A DNA stretch of 5,452 nucleotides, taken from positions 1 to 5,452 of the forward strand of contig JAIOQC010000072.1 of NCBI GenBank assembly GCA_021413565.1, given 5' to 3'. The translations under genes and the position numbers were made by a program. The notes beneath the pieces are model-generated. The model had not been told where the DNA came from and searched no databases. It saw only the letters and a list, made by a program, of their open reading frames with translations. Below, piece by piece: positions 1 through 5,140 of the stretch. Source of the stretch: Candidatus Nomurabacteria bacterium (GTDB taxonomy: Bacteria > Patescibacteriota > Minisyncoccia > Phycocordibacterales > UBA9973). Positions within the stretch are counted from its first letter, which is position 1, and every line of letters starts with the position of its first letter.

Positions 1-722
1 TGTGGAATCAATTACATGTAGGTACAATTTCGGGCACTGCTCAAGCAAATACGGTGAATTATACAAATTCTACGGGTAATATTTATTGTCAGTCTGGCAC
101 TGGCAATAATAAATCTTGTATCACCCAAACTGATCCAACATATATTGCATATCCAGTTTCAGATGCCAATATAACTGCATGGCAAGCTGATGCACTTGCT
201 GGTGGAACATCAACTGGTGATTATTCTGTTGGTTGGGCAGGGGCTACATTAGGTCCAAAGAAAATAGTAGGTAATCTCTCTGTTTCAGGTGGTGGTATTC
301 TCACTGTCTCTGGAACATTATGGGTTACAGGGAACCTGACATTAAGTGGTGGTGGTCAAATTAAGTTATCTTCAAATTATGGAACAGATGATGGAGTAAT
401 TATTGTTGATGGCACAATTGTTATTTCTGGGGGTGGTAACGCAACTGGTTCAGGAGTAAATGGTAGTTATATTATGATATTAACAACAAGTTCCTCGACC
501 TCTGCTGTATCTATCTCAGGTGGTGCTGGGGCTGTGATTCTGTATGCACCAAATGGAACAGTCAAAATTTCTGGTGGAGCATCTTTGAAGGAAGTCACTG
601 CTTATCGTGTTGAAATTGAAGGTGGTTCAAGTGTAACTTATGAATCTGGGTTGGCTAATAATAATTTCTCAAGCGGTGCGTCGGGTACTTGGAATATATC
701 AAGTTGGAAAGAATCTCAATAA
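1..722 (+). CDS. Secreted Gly/Ser/Thr-rich beta-repeat protein, probably PilX-like pilus-associated (5' end missing)
   Basis: The reading frame is open from the first complete codon (base 3) to the TAA at 720-722, giving 239 visible residues; the true start lies upstream. A GTG at base 54 is in frame but is not a convincing start, because the coding style continues before it (W-N-Q-L-H-V-G). The protein is rich in Gly, Ser, Thr and Asn and poor in charged residues, as expected outside the cell. Two cysteines about ten residues apart (near bases 87 and 117) could form a disulfide. After about base 270 it becomes a run of short beta strands separated by S-G-G turns, suggesting a beta-helix-like fold. 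It ends in a Trp-containing tail (W-N-I-S-S-W-K-E). From memory this resembles the C-terminal half of large PilX-like or uncharacterised surface proteins common in Parcubacteria, which begin with a prepilin-type segment. That N-terminus is outside the window, so neither export signal nor pilin motif can be checked. Function is inferred. Confidence 0.7.
   Translation, partial: WNQLHVGTISGTAQANTVNYTNSTGNIYCQSGTGNNKSCITQTDPTYIAYPVSDANITAWQADALAGGTSTGDYSVGWAGATLGPKKIVGNLSVSGGGILTVSGTLWVTGNLTLSGGGQIKLSSNYGTDDGVIIVDGTIVISGGGNATGSGVNGSYIMILTTSSSTSAVSISGGAGAVILYAPNGTVKISGGASLKEVTAYRVEIEGGSSVTYESGLANNNFSSGASGTWNISSWKESQ
270..650 (+). repeat. Degenerate S-G-G beta-strand repeat region within the surface protein
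   Basis: The translation shows a recurring unit of a short hydrophobic/Thr strand followed by S-G-G(-G). Examples read V-S-G-G-G-I-L-T-V, L-S-G-G-G-Q-I-K-L, I-S-G-G-G-N-A, I-S-G-G-A-G-A-V and I-S-G-G-A-S-L, ending in I-E-G-G-S-S-V. Spacing is irregular (about 16-30 residues). At DNA level the units share ggtggt-like triplets but are diverged, so this is an old protein-level repeat rather than a fresh tandem duplication. Such periodicity is typical of stacked beta-solenoid or bactofilin-like folds; the fold itself is inferred. Confidence 0.55.
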
Positions 723-792
723 GAGATATTAAACCCCTTTTTGCTTTACATAAGCATTAAAATAAGCTTCAAATCCAAAATAACTCACTGTG

Positions 793-801
793 TGCTATAA
801 T
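793..801 (+). promoter_or_regulatory. Extended -10 promoter of tpiA (leaderless)
   Basis: The sequence TGC-TATAAT is a perfect extended -10 element: TG at 793-794 and consensus hexamer at 796-801. No good -35 box lies 16-18 bases upstream, which is acceptable for extended -10 promoters. The hexamer ends six bases before the ATG at 808. Transcription starting at the usual distance would therefore begin at or next to the A of the start codon, giving a leaderless mRNA. No Shine-Dalgarno sequence is present. Confidence 0.75.
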
Positions 802-807
802 AGACTT

Positions 808-1560
808 ATGTCAAAAAGGCTAGTTATTGGCAACTGGAAGATGAACCCTAAGTCTCTCAAAGAAGCAGAGGCTCTTTTTAAAGGTATAGTAACTGCATCA
901 AAAGACAGTAAGAATGTTGATATTGTTGTTTGTCCACCATACCCATTTTTAACTACTGCCAAAAAAGTCCCTAACAAGAAGATTAAACTTGGAGCACAGG
1001 ATACTTCTGAAATGTTAGAAGGCTCTTATACTTCTCAGGTCTCGTCATCAATGATTTCGTCATTAGGAGCCACTTATGTAATTATTGGTCACTCTGAAAG
1101 ACGCTCAATTGGTGACACTGATGAAATTGTAAACAAGAAAATACTACAAGCCCTCAAGTCAAAATTAATCCCAGTTGTTTGTATTGGAGAAAATGTTCGT
1201 GATACTCATGGAGATTATCTCGCTCTTGTTAAGTATCAATTAATTGACTGCCTGAAGAATGTGTCAAAATTACAAATGAAAAATATTGTAATTGCTTATG
1301 AACCAGTTTGGGCGATTGGGAGTCATGCGACACGAGTAGCCACTCCTGAAGAATTCACAGAAATGAAGATTTTTATTCGTAAAGTTCTTTCTGATATTTT
1401 TGATTCAAAAGTAGCTCATGCAACTAGAGTGTTGTATGGTGGGTCAGTGAATCCACAAAATGCACAAGCATTTGTGGATGCTACTGCGGATGGTTTTCTT
1501 GTCGGACGAGATAGTCTTAATCCTAAGAAGTTCGGCGCAATCATCGCCGTTTGTAAATAA
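808..1560 (+). CDS. tpiA: Triosephosphate isomerase
   Basis: Interconverts dihydroxyacetone phosphate and glyceraldehyde 3-phosphate in cytoplasmic glycolysis. The 250-residue protein has the family's normal length and all catalytic residues: N9 and K11 in G-N-W-K-M-N, H95 in I-I-G-H-S-E-R-R, and E165 in A-Y-E-P-V-W-A-I-G. The phosphate-binding Y-G-G-S-V (210-214) and a V-G-R-D-S-L (232-237) follow. Two departures stand out. The mobile loop 6 reads A-I-G-S-H-A-T-R-V-A-T-P-E-E instead of the usual A-I-G-T-G-K-T-A-T-P-E, about two residues longer. The normal V-G-G-A-S-L has Arg for the second Gly. I recall similar variants in Parcubacteria, so the enzyme is probably active. ATG 808 is chosen because the protein then begins M-S-K-R-L-V-I-G-N-W-K, as in homologues. 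An in-frame GTG at 790 would add six residues but precedes the -10 box and is rejected. pgk follows after 122 bases. Confidence 0.97.
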   Translation: MSKRLVIGNWKMNPKSLKEAEALFKGIVTASKDSKNVDIVVCPPYPFLTTAKKVPNKKIKLGAQDTSEMLEGSYTSQVSSSMISSLGATYVIIGHSERRSIGDTDEIVNKKILQALKSKLIPVVCIGENVRDTHGDYLALVKYQLIDCLKNVSKLQMKNIVIAYEPVWAIGSHATRVATPEEFTEMKIFIRKVLSDIFDSKVAHATRVLYGGSVNPQNAQAFVDATADGFLVGRDSLNPKKFGAIIAVCK

Positions 1561-1564
1561 TATG

Positions 1565-1684
1565 ATCCCGTATGAGATGTGCTTGTTAAATAGAAAGAAT
1601 ATATGAAAAAAATCACAAAGGTTGTAAGACTATTAATATTTAATAAGATACGGGAGACTAAAGGCTCCCTATCTCATACGGGAT
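1565..1684 (+). repeat. Perfect 14-base inverted repeat spanning the tpiA-pgk intergenic leader
   Basis: The left arm atcccgtatgagat (1565-1578) is the exact reverse complement of atctcatacgggat (1671-1684); a G-U pair (1579/1670) could extend it by one in RNA. The arms enclose 92 bases. The right arm ends on the A and T of the pgk ATG (1683-1685), so pairing in the mRNA would bury the start codon and the bases just before it. Part of the left arm (1566-1573) can instead pair with 1648-1655, since the heptamer atacggg occurs at both 1648-1654 and 1676-1682. This gives two mutually exclusive folds. A regulatory role is inferred; a remnant of a small terminal-inverted-repeat element is an alternative, but no target-site duplication is visible. 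Confidence 0.7.
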
Positions 1685-1686
1685 GA
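1603..1686 (+). CDS. Possible 27-residue leader ORF overlapping the pgk start (ATGA)
   Basis: An ATG at 1603 opens a 27-codon frame. Its product is basic, starting M-K-K-I-T-K-V-V-R-L-L and ending S-L-S-H-T-G. Its TGA stop (1684-1686) overlaps the ATG of pgk (1683-1685) in the ATGA arrangement typical of translational coupling. It lies wholly inside the inverted-repeat leader, so ribosomes translating it would open both hairpins and be delivered to the pgk start. No strong Shine-Dalgarno site precedes it. A poor extended -10-like string (TG-T-TAAATA, 1584-1592) lies ten bases upstream. No homologue or domain is recognised. A frame this short arises easily by chance in AT-rich DNA; only the ATGA overlap and position raise it above noise. 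Confidence 0.35.
   Translation: MKKITKVVRLLIFNKIRETKGSLSHTG
1647..1673 (+). promoter_or_regulatory. Local hairpin in the pgk leader, competing with the long inverted repeat
   Basis: GATA (1647-1650) plus GGGAG (1652-1656) can pair with CTCCC (1665-1669) plus TATC (1670-1673). This makes nine base pairs with C1651 bulged and an eight-base loop. The GGGAG strand looks like a ribosome-binding sequence but is 26 bases from the pgk ATG, too far to serve it. The stem shares bases with both the right arm of the long repeat (1671-1673) and the alternative partner of its left arm (1648-1655), so these folds exclude one another. No T-run follows, so it is not a classical terminator. Confidence 0.5.
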
Positions 1687-2816
1687 AATCAATTAAAGAC
1701 ATAGAGAATCTATCAGGCAAAAGAGTTCTTGTGCGAGTGGATTTTAATTTACCAATGAAAGATGGCAAAATATTAGATGATTTTCGTATTAAAAAAGCCT
1801 TAGGTACTATTACTTATTTACAGAAAAAAGGTGCAATCGTTATATTACTTACTCACATGGAAAACAAGAGCGAGGTAGATGGTAATTTGAAACCCATTGC
1901 AACTAGACTCAAAAAGTATATACCCGAAGCTGTTTTTGTTGAGACACCTATATTTTCAGATGAGACAGAAAATATATTAGCAGGTTTGAAAAAAGGGAAT
2001 ATTGTTTTGCTTCAAAACTTACGTCGAGAAAAAGGTGAGAAAGACAATGCTCCATCATTTGCTCGCGCACTGTCTCGTTATGGTGATTTGTTTGTAAACG
2101 AAGCATTTTCAGTCTCACACCGAACTCATGCTTCAATTGTTGGTATAACAAAGCATATTGAAGGATATGCTGGTTTGAACTTTTTAGATGAGATAAAGAT
2201 GTTGTCTAAAGCATTTGAACCAACTCATCCATTTTTATTTATATTAGGTGGTGCAAAATTTGAAACCAAAATACCTTTAATTAAAAAGTTCCTTAAACAT
2301 GCCGACAATACAGTTATTGCTGGTGCAATTGCGAATGATTTTTTTAGAGCAAAAGGATATGAAGTTGGTGTATCTCTTGTTGAATCTACAAATTTCAATA
2401 TTAATACTCTTTTAAAGAATCAGAACCTAATTCTCCCTGTTGATGTTGAAGTTATTAAAGGGAATAAGCACAGATTTACTAAGCCAAGTGATGTCGCGAA
2501 AGATGAAAATATCGTTGATGCTGGACCAAAAACAATTGAACTTTTAAAAGATTTAATTAGTAAATCTAAATTTATACTTTGGAATGGGCCACTTGGTAAA
2601 TACGAGAATGGTAATAGTCTCGCAACTGAACAATTATTAAAACTTATTGCTAAAAGTAGTGCTGAAAGTATTATTGGAGGAGGGGATACTGTAGCCTTGA
2701 TTTCAAAACTAAAAATTGAAGATAGTTTTGGTTTTGTTTCAACTGGCGGTGGATCAACTTTGGAATTCTTGGACAAAGGTACTCTCGCTGGAATAAAGGC
2801 TCTAAACAAGGCCTAA
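1683..2816 (+). CDS. pgk: Phosphoglycerate kinase
   Basis: Transfers phosphate from 1,3-bisphosphoglycerate to ADP, giving 3-phosphoglycerate and ATP: the first ATP-yielding step of glycolysis. The protein has 377 residues, slightly short for the family (about 390-400). Visible in order: R-V-D-F-N (18-22), N-L-R (112-114), the S-H-R-T-H substrate segment (145-149), G-G-A-K (189-192), L-P-V-D-V (251-255), W-N-G-P-L-G (300-305), I-G-G-G-D-T (331-336) and S-T-G-G-G-S (353-358). Together these make a complete two-domain enzyme. The usual S-H-L-G-R-P reads T-H-M-E-N-K (57-62): the His is kept, but the Arg that helps bind substrate is replaced by Asn61. Also V-N-E-A-F stands for the common V-N-D-A-F. 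The start M-K-S-I-K-D-I matches homologues. No Shine-Dalgarno site lies upstream; the ATG sits at the end of the 14-base inverted repeat and overlaps the TGA of a small leader ORF, suggesting translational control. Confidence 0.97.
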   Translation: MKSIKDIENLSGKRVLVRVDFNLPMKDGKILDDFRIKKALGTITYLQKKGAIVILLTHMENKSEVDGNLKPIATRLKKYIPEAVFVETPIFSDETENILAGLKKGNIVLLQNLRREKGEKDNAPSFARALSRYGDLFVNEAFSVSHRTHASIVGITKHIEGYAGLNFLDEIKMLSKAFEPTHPFLFILGGAKFETKIPLIKKFLKHADNTVIAGAIANDFFRAKGYEVGVSLVESTNFNINTLLKNQNLILPVDVEVIKGNKHRFTKPSDVAKDENIVDAGPKTIELLKDLISKSKFILWNGPLGKYENGNSLATEQLLKLIAKSSAESIIGGGDTVALISKLKIEDSFGFVSTGGGSTLEFLDKGTLAGIKALNKA

Positions 2817-2843
2817 GGCCAATCTAATTGGTAATATGAAGTA

Positions 2844-2852
2844 TGTTACAAT
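2844..2852 (+). promoter_or_regulatory. Extended -10 promoter of recJ (near-leaderless)
   Basis: TGT-TACAAT: the TG at 2844-2845 and a hexamer matching TATAAT at five of six positions (2847-2852). It ends nine bases before the recJ ATG at 2862, allowing a 5' leader of only about 0-3 bases. No -35 box is evident, and no Shine-Dalgarno sequence fits in the gap. The architecture repeats that upstream of tpiA. Confidence 0.6.
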
Positions 2853-2861
2853 ACTCTTTGT

Positions 2862-4529
2862 ATGCTAAATCAAGTTGAACTCCTAGACCTACTTTTAAAT
2901 AATCGTGGTATTTTACCATCCGAAAAAGAACATTTTTTAAACCCTAGTTACGATGACCATCTTTACGATCCATATCTTTTGCGTGATATGGAGAAATCCT
3001 GTAATCGTATTTACGATGCTATAAAAAACCAAGAAAAGATTGTTGTCTATACTGATTATGATTGTGATGGTATACCTGCTGGGGTTATTATGCATGACTT
3101 TTTTACTAAGATTGGATATGAAAATTTCTCTATTTATATACCAGACCGTCATGATGAAGGTTACGGATTGCACTTAGGTGCAATTGAAGATTTTATTAAA
3201 AATGATGTTAAATTATTGATTACTTTTGATTTAGGTATTACGGCCGTAGACGAAGTTGCTTTTGCGCAAAACGCGGGCATGGATGTAATTATTACTGATC
3301 ACCATTTACCCCAAGATGAAATTCCTAAAGCTTTTGCAATTATTAATCCCAAACAAGAAGGCTGTATGTATCCAGATAAGATGCTTTGTGGCGCAGGCAT
3401 TGCTTTTAAGCTTGTTTGTGGAATGTTGAAAACTTATCCGAATGAATGGAGTATACAAAAAGGATGGGAGAAATGGTTGCTTGATATGGCAGGTCTTGCA
3501 ACTCTCGCTGATCAGGTTCCATTAGTAAATGAGAATAGAGTTTTGGCATATTATGGATTGAAAGTTTTACAAAAATCACGTCGACCTGGGCTTGTTGAAC
3601 TTTTTCGCAAGGCAGGTGTAGATATTACAAAACTTAACGAAGAAGATGTGACTTTTACACTGGCTCCTCGGTTAAATGCCGCATCTCGTATGGGTAGTCC
3701 AAGACAAGCCTTTGAAGTGTTATCAACCACAGATTCTGTAGAAGCACGAACAGTGGCTGATTACTTGTCAAAAATAAACAATGAAAGAAAATCAAATGTT
3801 GCTCTGATAATGAAAGAAGTTAAGCATACTTTAAATAAAAGAGAAGAGAAATCAATTATTGTGATTGGTAATCCGTCTTGGCGTGTTGGAGTTCTGGGAT
3901 TGGTGGCTTCAAAAGTTGCTGAAGAATACAAGCGTTCTGTATTTGTTTGGGGTTCAGAGGGTAGTGATACAATACGAGGTTCTTGTCGAGGATGGGGAAG
4001 TGTAAATCTCGTTTCTCTAATGTCATCTTTACCCGAGCATTCTTTGCTTTCTTTTGGTGGACATAAAAGTGCTGGTGGATTTTCTGTGTCGCACGAAGAA
4101 GTTCATTTTTTAGAAGAGAGACTCATTGGTGTATTGGACACAGTTGATAGTTTGCAAGAGAGCCAAGAGCAAGAGATAGATGCCATTATTACACTTGATG
4201 ATATTACAAAAGAAAATTATTCAGTTATTGAAAAATTAGCCCCATACGGAATTGGTAATCCTAAGCCAAGTTTTCTTTTTGAAAAAATCACAGTTCATGA
4301 AATTAAAGAATTTGGTAAAGAAAAAAATCATTTAGAAATTATATTTTTAAATAGTAAGAATCGACCAGTTAAAGCAATTGCTTTCTTCAAGACTCGCGAT
4401 AGTTTTTGTGCAGGAGTGGGTCTTACTGAGGGTATGAAAATAAACCTAACTGCTAATTTTGAGAAAAGTACTTTTGCTGGTCGTACTGAGCTTAGGTTAA
4501 GAATTATTGATGTATCAATCGCAGTGTAG
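2862..4529 (+). CDS. recJ: Single-stranded-DNA-specific exonuclease RecJ
   Basis: Degrades single-stranded DNA 5' to 3' in recombination, mismatch and base-excision repair in the cytoplasm, using Mn2+/Mg2+. The 555 residues match the usual bacterial length. The DHH phosphoesterase core shows D-Y-D-C-D-G (65-70), D123 in F-D-L-G-I-T, T-D-H-H-L-P (145-150), I-N-P (161-163) and D217 in A-T-L-A-D-Q-V-P-L. The DHHA1 part has W-R-V-G-V-L-G-L-V-A-S (340-350) and G-G-H-K-S-A-G-G (399-406). A C-terminal OB-fold region begins around A-P-Y-G-I-G-N-P-K-P (460-469). All metal ligands I can identify are present. Some near-invariant neighbours differ from the common RecJ consensus: D-N-G to D-L-G, N-A-A-G-R to N-A-A-S-R, W-H to W-R, and G-S-G-R-S to G-S-C-R-G (373-377). 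ATG 2862 is supported by the promoter spacing and the typical L-L-N-N-R-G-I N-terminus. rnhA follows 67 bases downstream. Confidence 0.95.
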   Translation: MLNQVELLDLLLNNRGILPSEKEHFLNPSYDDHLYDPYLLRDMEKSCNRIYDAIKNQEKIVVYTDYDCDGIPAGVIMHDFFTKIGYENFSIYIPDRHDEGYGLHLGAIEDFIKNDVKLLITFDLGITAVDEVAFAQNAGMDVIITDHHLPQDEIPKAFAIINPKQEGCMYPDKMLCGAGIAFKLVCGMLKTYPNEWSIQKGWEKWLLDMAGLATLADQVPLVNENRVLAYYGLKVLQKSRRPGLVELFRKAGVDITKLNEEDVTFTLAPRLNAASRMGSPRQAFEVLSTTDSVEARTVADYLSKINNERKSNVALIMKEVKHTLNKREEKSIIVIGNPSWRVGVLGLVASKVAEEYKRSVFVWGSEGSDTIRGSCRGWGSVNLVSLMSSLPEHSLLSFGGHKSAGGFSVSHEEVHFLEERLIGVLDTVDSLQESQEQEIDAIITLDDITKENYSVIEKLAPYGIGNPKPSFLFEKITVHEIKEFGKEKNHLEIIFLNSKNRPVKAIAFFKTRDSFCAGVGLTEGMKINLTANFEKSTFAGRTELRLRIIDVSIAV

Positions 4530-4539
4530 TACCTACATT

Positions 4540-4571
4540 GTAGAATAAACAAGTAAACTTGTTTATTCTAC
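4540..4571 (+). terminator. Strong 14-bp hairpin after recJ, no U-tract (terminator or operator)
   Basis: Bases 4540-4553 pair perfectly with 4558-4571, around a taaa loop. It begins ten bases after the recJ stop. No run of T follows on either strand, so it is not a canonical intrinsic terminator. It may stabilise the recJ mRNA 3' end or terminate weakly. As DNA it is a symmetric site whose right arm contains TTGTTT (4559-4564), positioned like a -35 box for rnhA, so a repressor operator is also possible. Immediately upstream, the short strings tgtag, ctaca and tgtag (4525-4543) could form small alternative hairpins. Confidence 0.45.
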
Positions 4572-4579
4572 TCGCTTAT

Positions 4580-4588
4580 TGTTAATAT
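4580..4588 (+). promoter_or_regulatory. Probable extended -10 promoter of rnhA (leaderless)
   Basis: TGT-TAATAT: TG at 4580-4581 and a TATAAT-like hexamer (four of six) at 4583-4588, ending eight bases before the rnhA ATG at 4597. A weak -35-like TTGTTT (4559-4564) lies 18 bases upstream, inside the preceding hairpin arm. A better hexamer, TATAAA (4588-4593), is present but only three bases from the ATG, too close to give a full start codon. The AT-rich context makes chance matches likely; support comes from the same layout at tpiA and recJ. Confidence 0.45.
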
Positions 4589-4596
4589 ATAAATAT

Positions 4597-5076
4597 ATGA
4601 ATAAGATTATCGAAATATATACTGATGGATCATCCTTAGGTAATCCAGGGCGTGGGGGATATGGTGTAGTAATAACAGAAAATGATAAAGTTGTTGACGA
4701 ACTTGGTGGTTATGAAAAAGATACTACTAATAATCGCATGGAATTACAGGCAGTTATTGAGGCTTTAAACTATATTCATAAAAAATTTTCACCTAAAAAA
4801 GATTTATTTTCAATTATAATTCACACTGATTCAGCATATGTTTTAGGCGGTGTAACAACTTGGATACATAATTGGGAAAAGAATGGATGGAAAACTGCCA
4901 ATAAAAAACAAGTCTTAAATCAAGAGTTGTGGCAAAAATTGATTGCCTCAATTCGATTATTTGATGGAGATTTAAAGTGGCAGAAAGTAAAAGGGCACTC
5001 TGGTCATATTCACAATGAACGTGCTGATGTTTTAGCAACAACTTACGCTGAATTTCAGCAATATCCCAAGTCCTAG
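4597..5076 (+). CDS. rnhA: Ribonuclease HI
   Basis: Cuts the RNA strand of RNA-DNA hybrids, removing primers and R-loops in the cytoplasm. The 159-residue protein is a standard single-domain bacterial RNase HI. The catalytic residues are D10 (I-Y-T-D-G-S), E49 (N-N-R-M-E-L), D78 (H-T-D-S) and D144 (N-E-R-A-D), with the flexible-loop H134 in V-K-G-H-S-G-H. The Trp- and Lys-rich substrate-handle segment W-E-K-N-G-W-K-T-A-N-K-K (93-104) is present, so this is the handle-containing type. ATG 4597 puts D10 at the family position. An upstream in-frame TTG (4579) would add six residues but overlaps the predicted -10 element. It lies between recJ and comEC, both concerned with single-stranded DNA. 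Its stop codon is inside the stem of the following terminator. Confidence 0.96.
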   Translation: MNKIIEIYTDGSSLGNPGRGGYGVVITENDKVVDELGGYEKDTTNNRMELQAVIEALNYIHKKFSPKKDLFSIIIHTDSAYVLGGVTTWIHNWEKNGWKTANKKQVLNQELWQKLIASIRLFDGDLKWQKVKGHSGHIHNERADVLATTYAEFQQYPKS

Positions 5077-5094
5077 GCAATGCCTAGGACTTTT
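5068..5094 (+). terminator. Rho-independent terminator overlapping the rnhA stop codon
   Basis: aagtcctaggc (5068-5078) pairs perfectly with gcctaggactt (5082-5092), giving eleven base pairs, a three-base loop (aat) and a short T-run (5091-5094). The TAG stop (5074-5076) lies in the left strand of the stem, so a ribosome finishing rnhA would cover the hairpin. That geometry suggests termination that depends on translation ending. It separates rnhA from comEC. Confidence 0.8.
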
Positions 5095-5130
5095 GTGTAT
5101 TGTGGGTTTTTCCTAAGGGAAATGGATTTT

Positions 5131-5135
5131 AAGGA
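5131..5135 (+). promoter_or_regulatory. Shine-Dalgarno site of comEC
   Basis: AAGGA lies five bases before the ATG at 5141, a good ribosome-binding site and the only clear one in the window. It fixes the comEC start. The 46 bases between the terminator and the ATG contain no convincing promoter, only a weak five-pair hairpin (5109-5113 with 5118-5122). Confidence 0.7.
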
Positions 5136-5140
5136 TAATT

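Noticed and set aside
54..56. GTG as the true start of the first gene
   Set aside because: The frame stays open and keeps the same composition to the window edge, and no ribosome-binding site or promoter precedes it; the gene is truncated by the window.
270..650. ggtggt-rich repeats as a CRISPR or tandem DNA repeat
   Set aside because: The units are irregular in length and diverged at DNA level, and belong to an open coding frame.
742..756. Small hairpin (tgctt / aagca) after the surface-protein gene as a terminator
   Set aside because: Only five AT-rich pairs, and no T-run follows; the T-run precedes it.
790..807. GTG start for tpiA six codons upstream
   Set aside because: The extra codons cover the TATAAT box, and the resulting N-terminus (M-C-Y-N-R-L) is not seen in homologues; ATG 808 fits both promoter and family.
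1533..1552. CGGCG/CGCCG hairpin followed by TTT at the end of tpiA as a terminator
   Set aside because: The stem has only five pairs, lies inside the coding sequence for conserved C-terminal residues and is followed by just three T.
1565..1684. Inverted-repeat element (MITE-like) inserted between tpiA and pgk
   Set aside because: No flanking target-site duplication is visible, only one copy is in the window, and the right end supplies the pgk start codon. It cannot be fully excluded without a genome-wide search.
2420..2809. 129-codon minus-strand ORF opposite pgk, and the other minus-strand ORFs
   Set aside because: They lie antisense to clearly conserved genes, have no recognisable domains, and arise from codon bias of the sense strand.
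2810..2831. Two tiny hairpins after pgk (GGCC/GGCC and CCAAT/ATTGG) as a terminator
   Set aside because: Stems of four and five pairs that share bases, without any T-run; too weak to call.
4579..4596. TTG start for rnhA six codons upstream
   Set aside because: It overlaps the predicted -10 element, and ATG 4597 places the catalytic Asp at the standard position 10.
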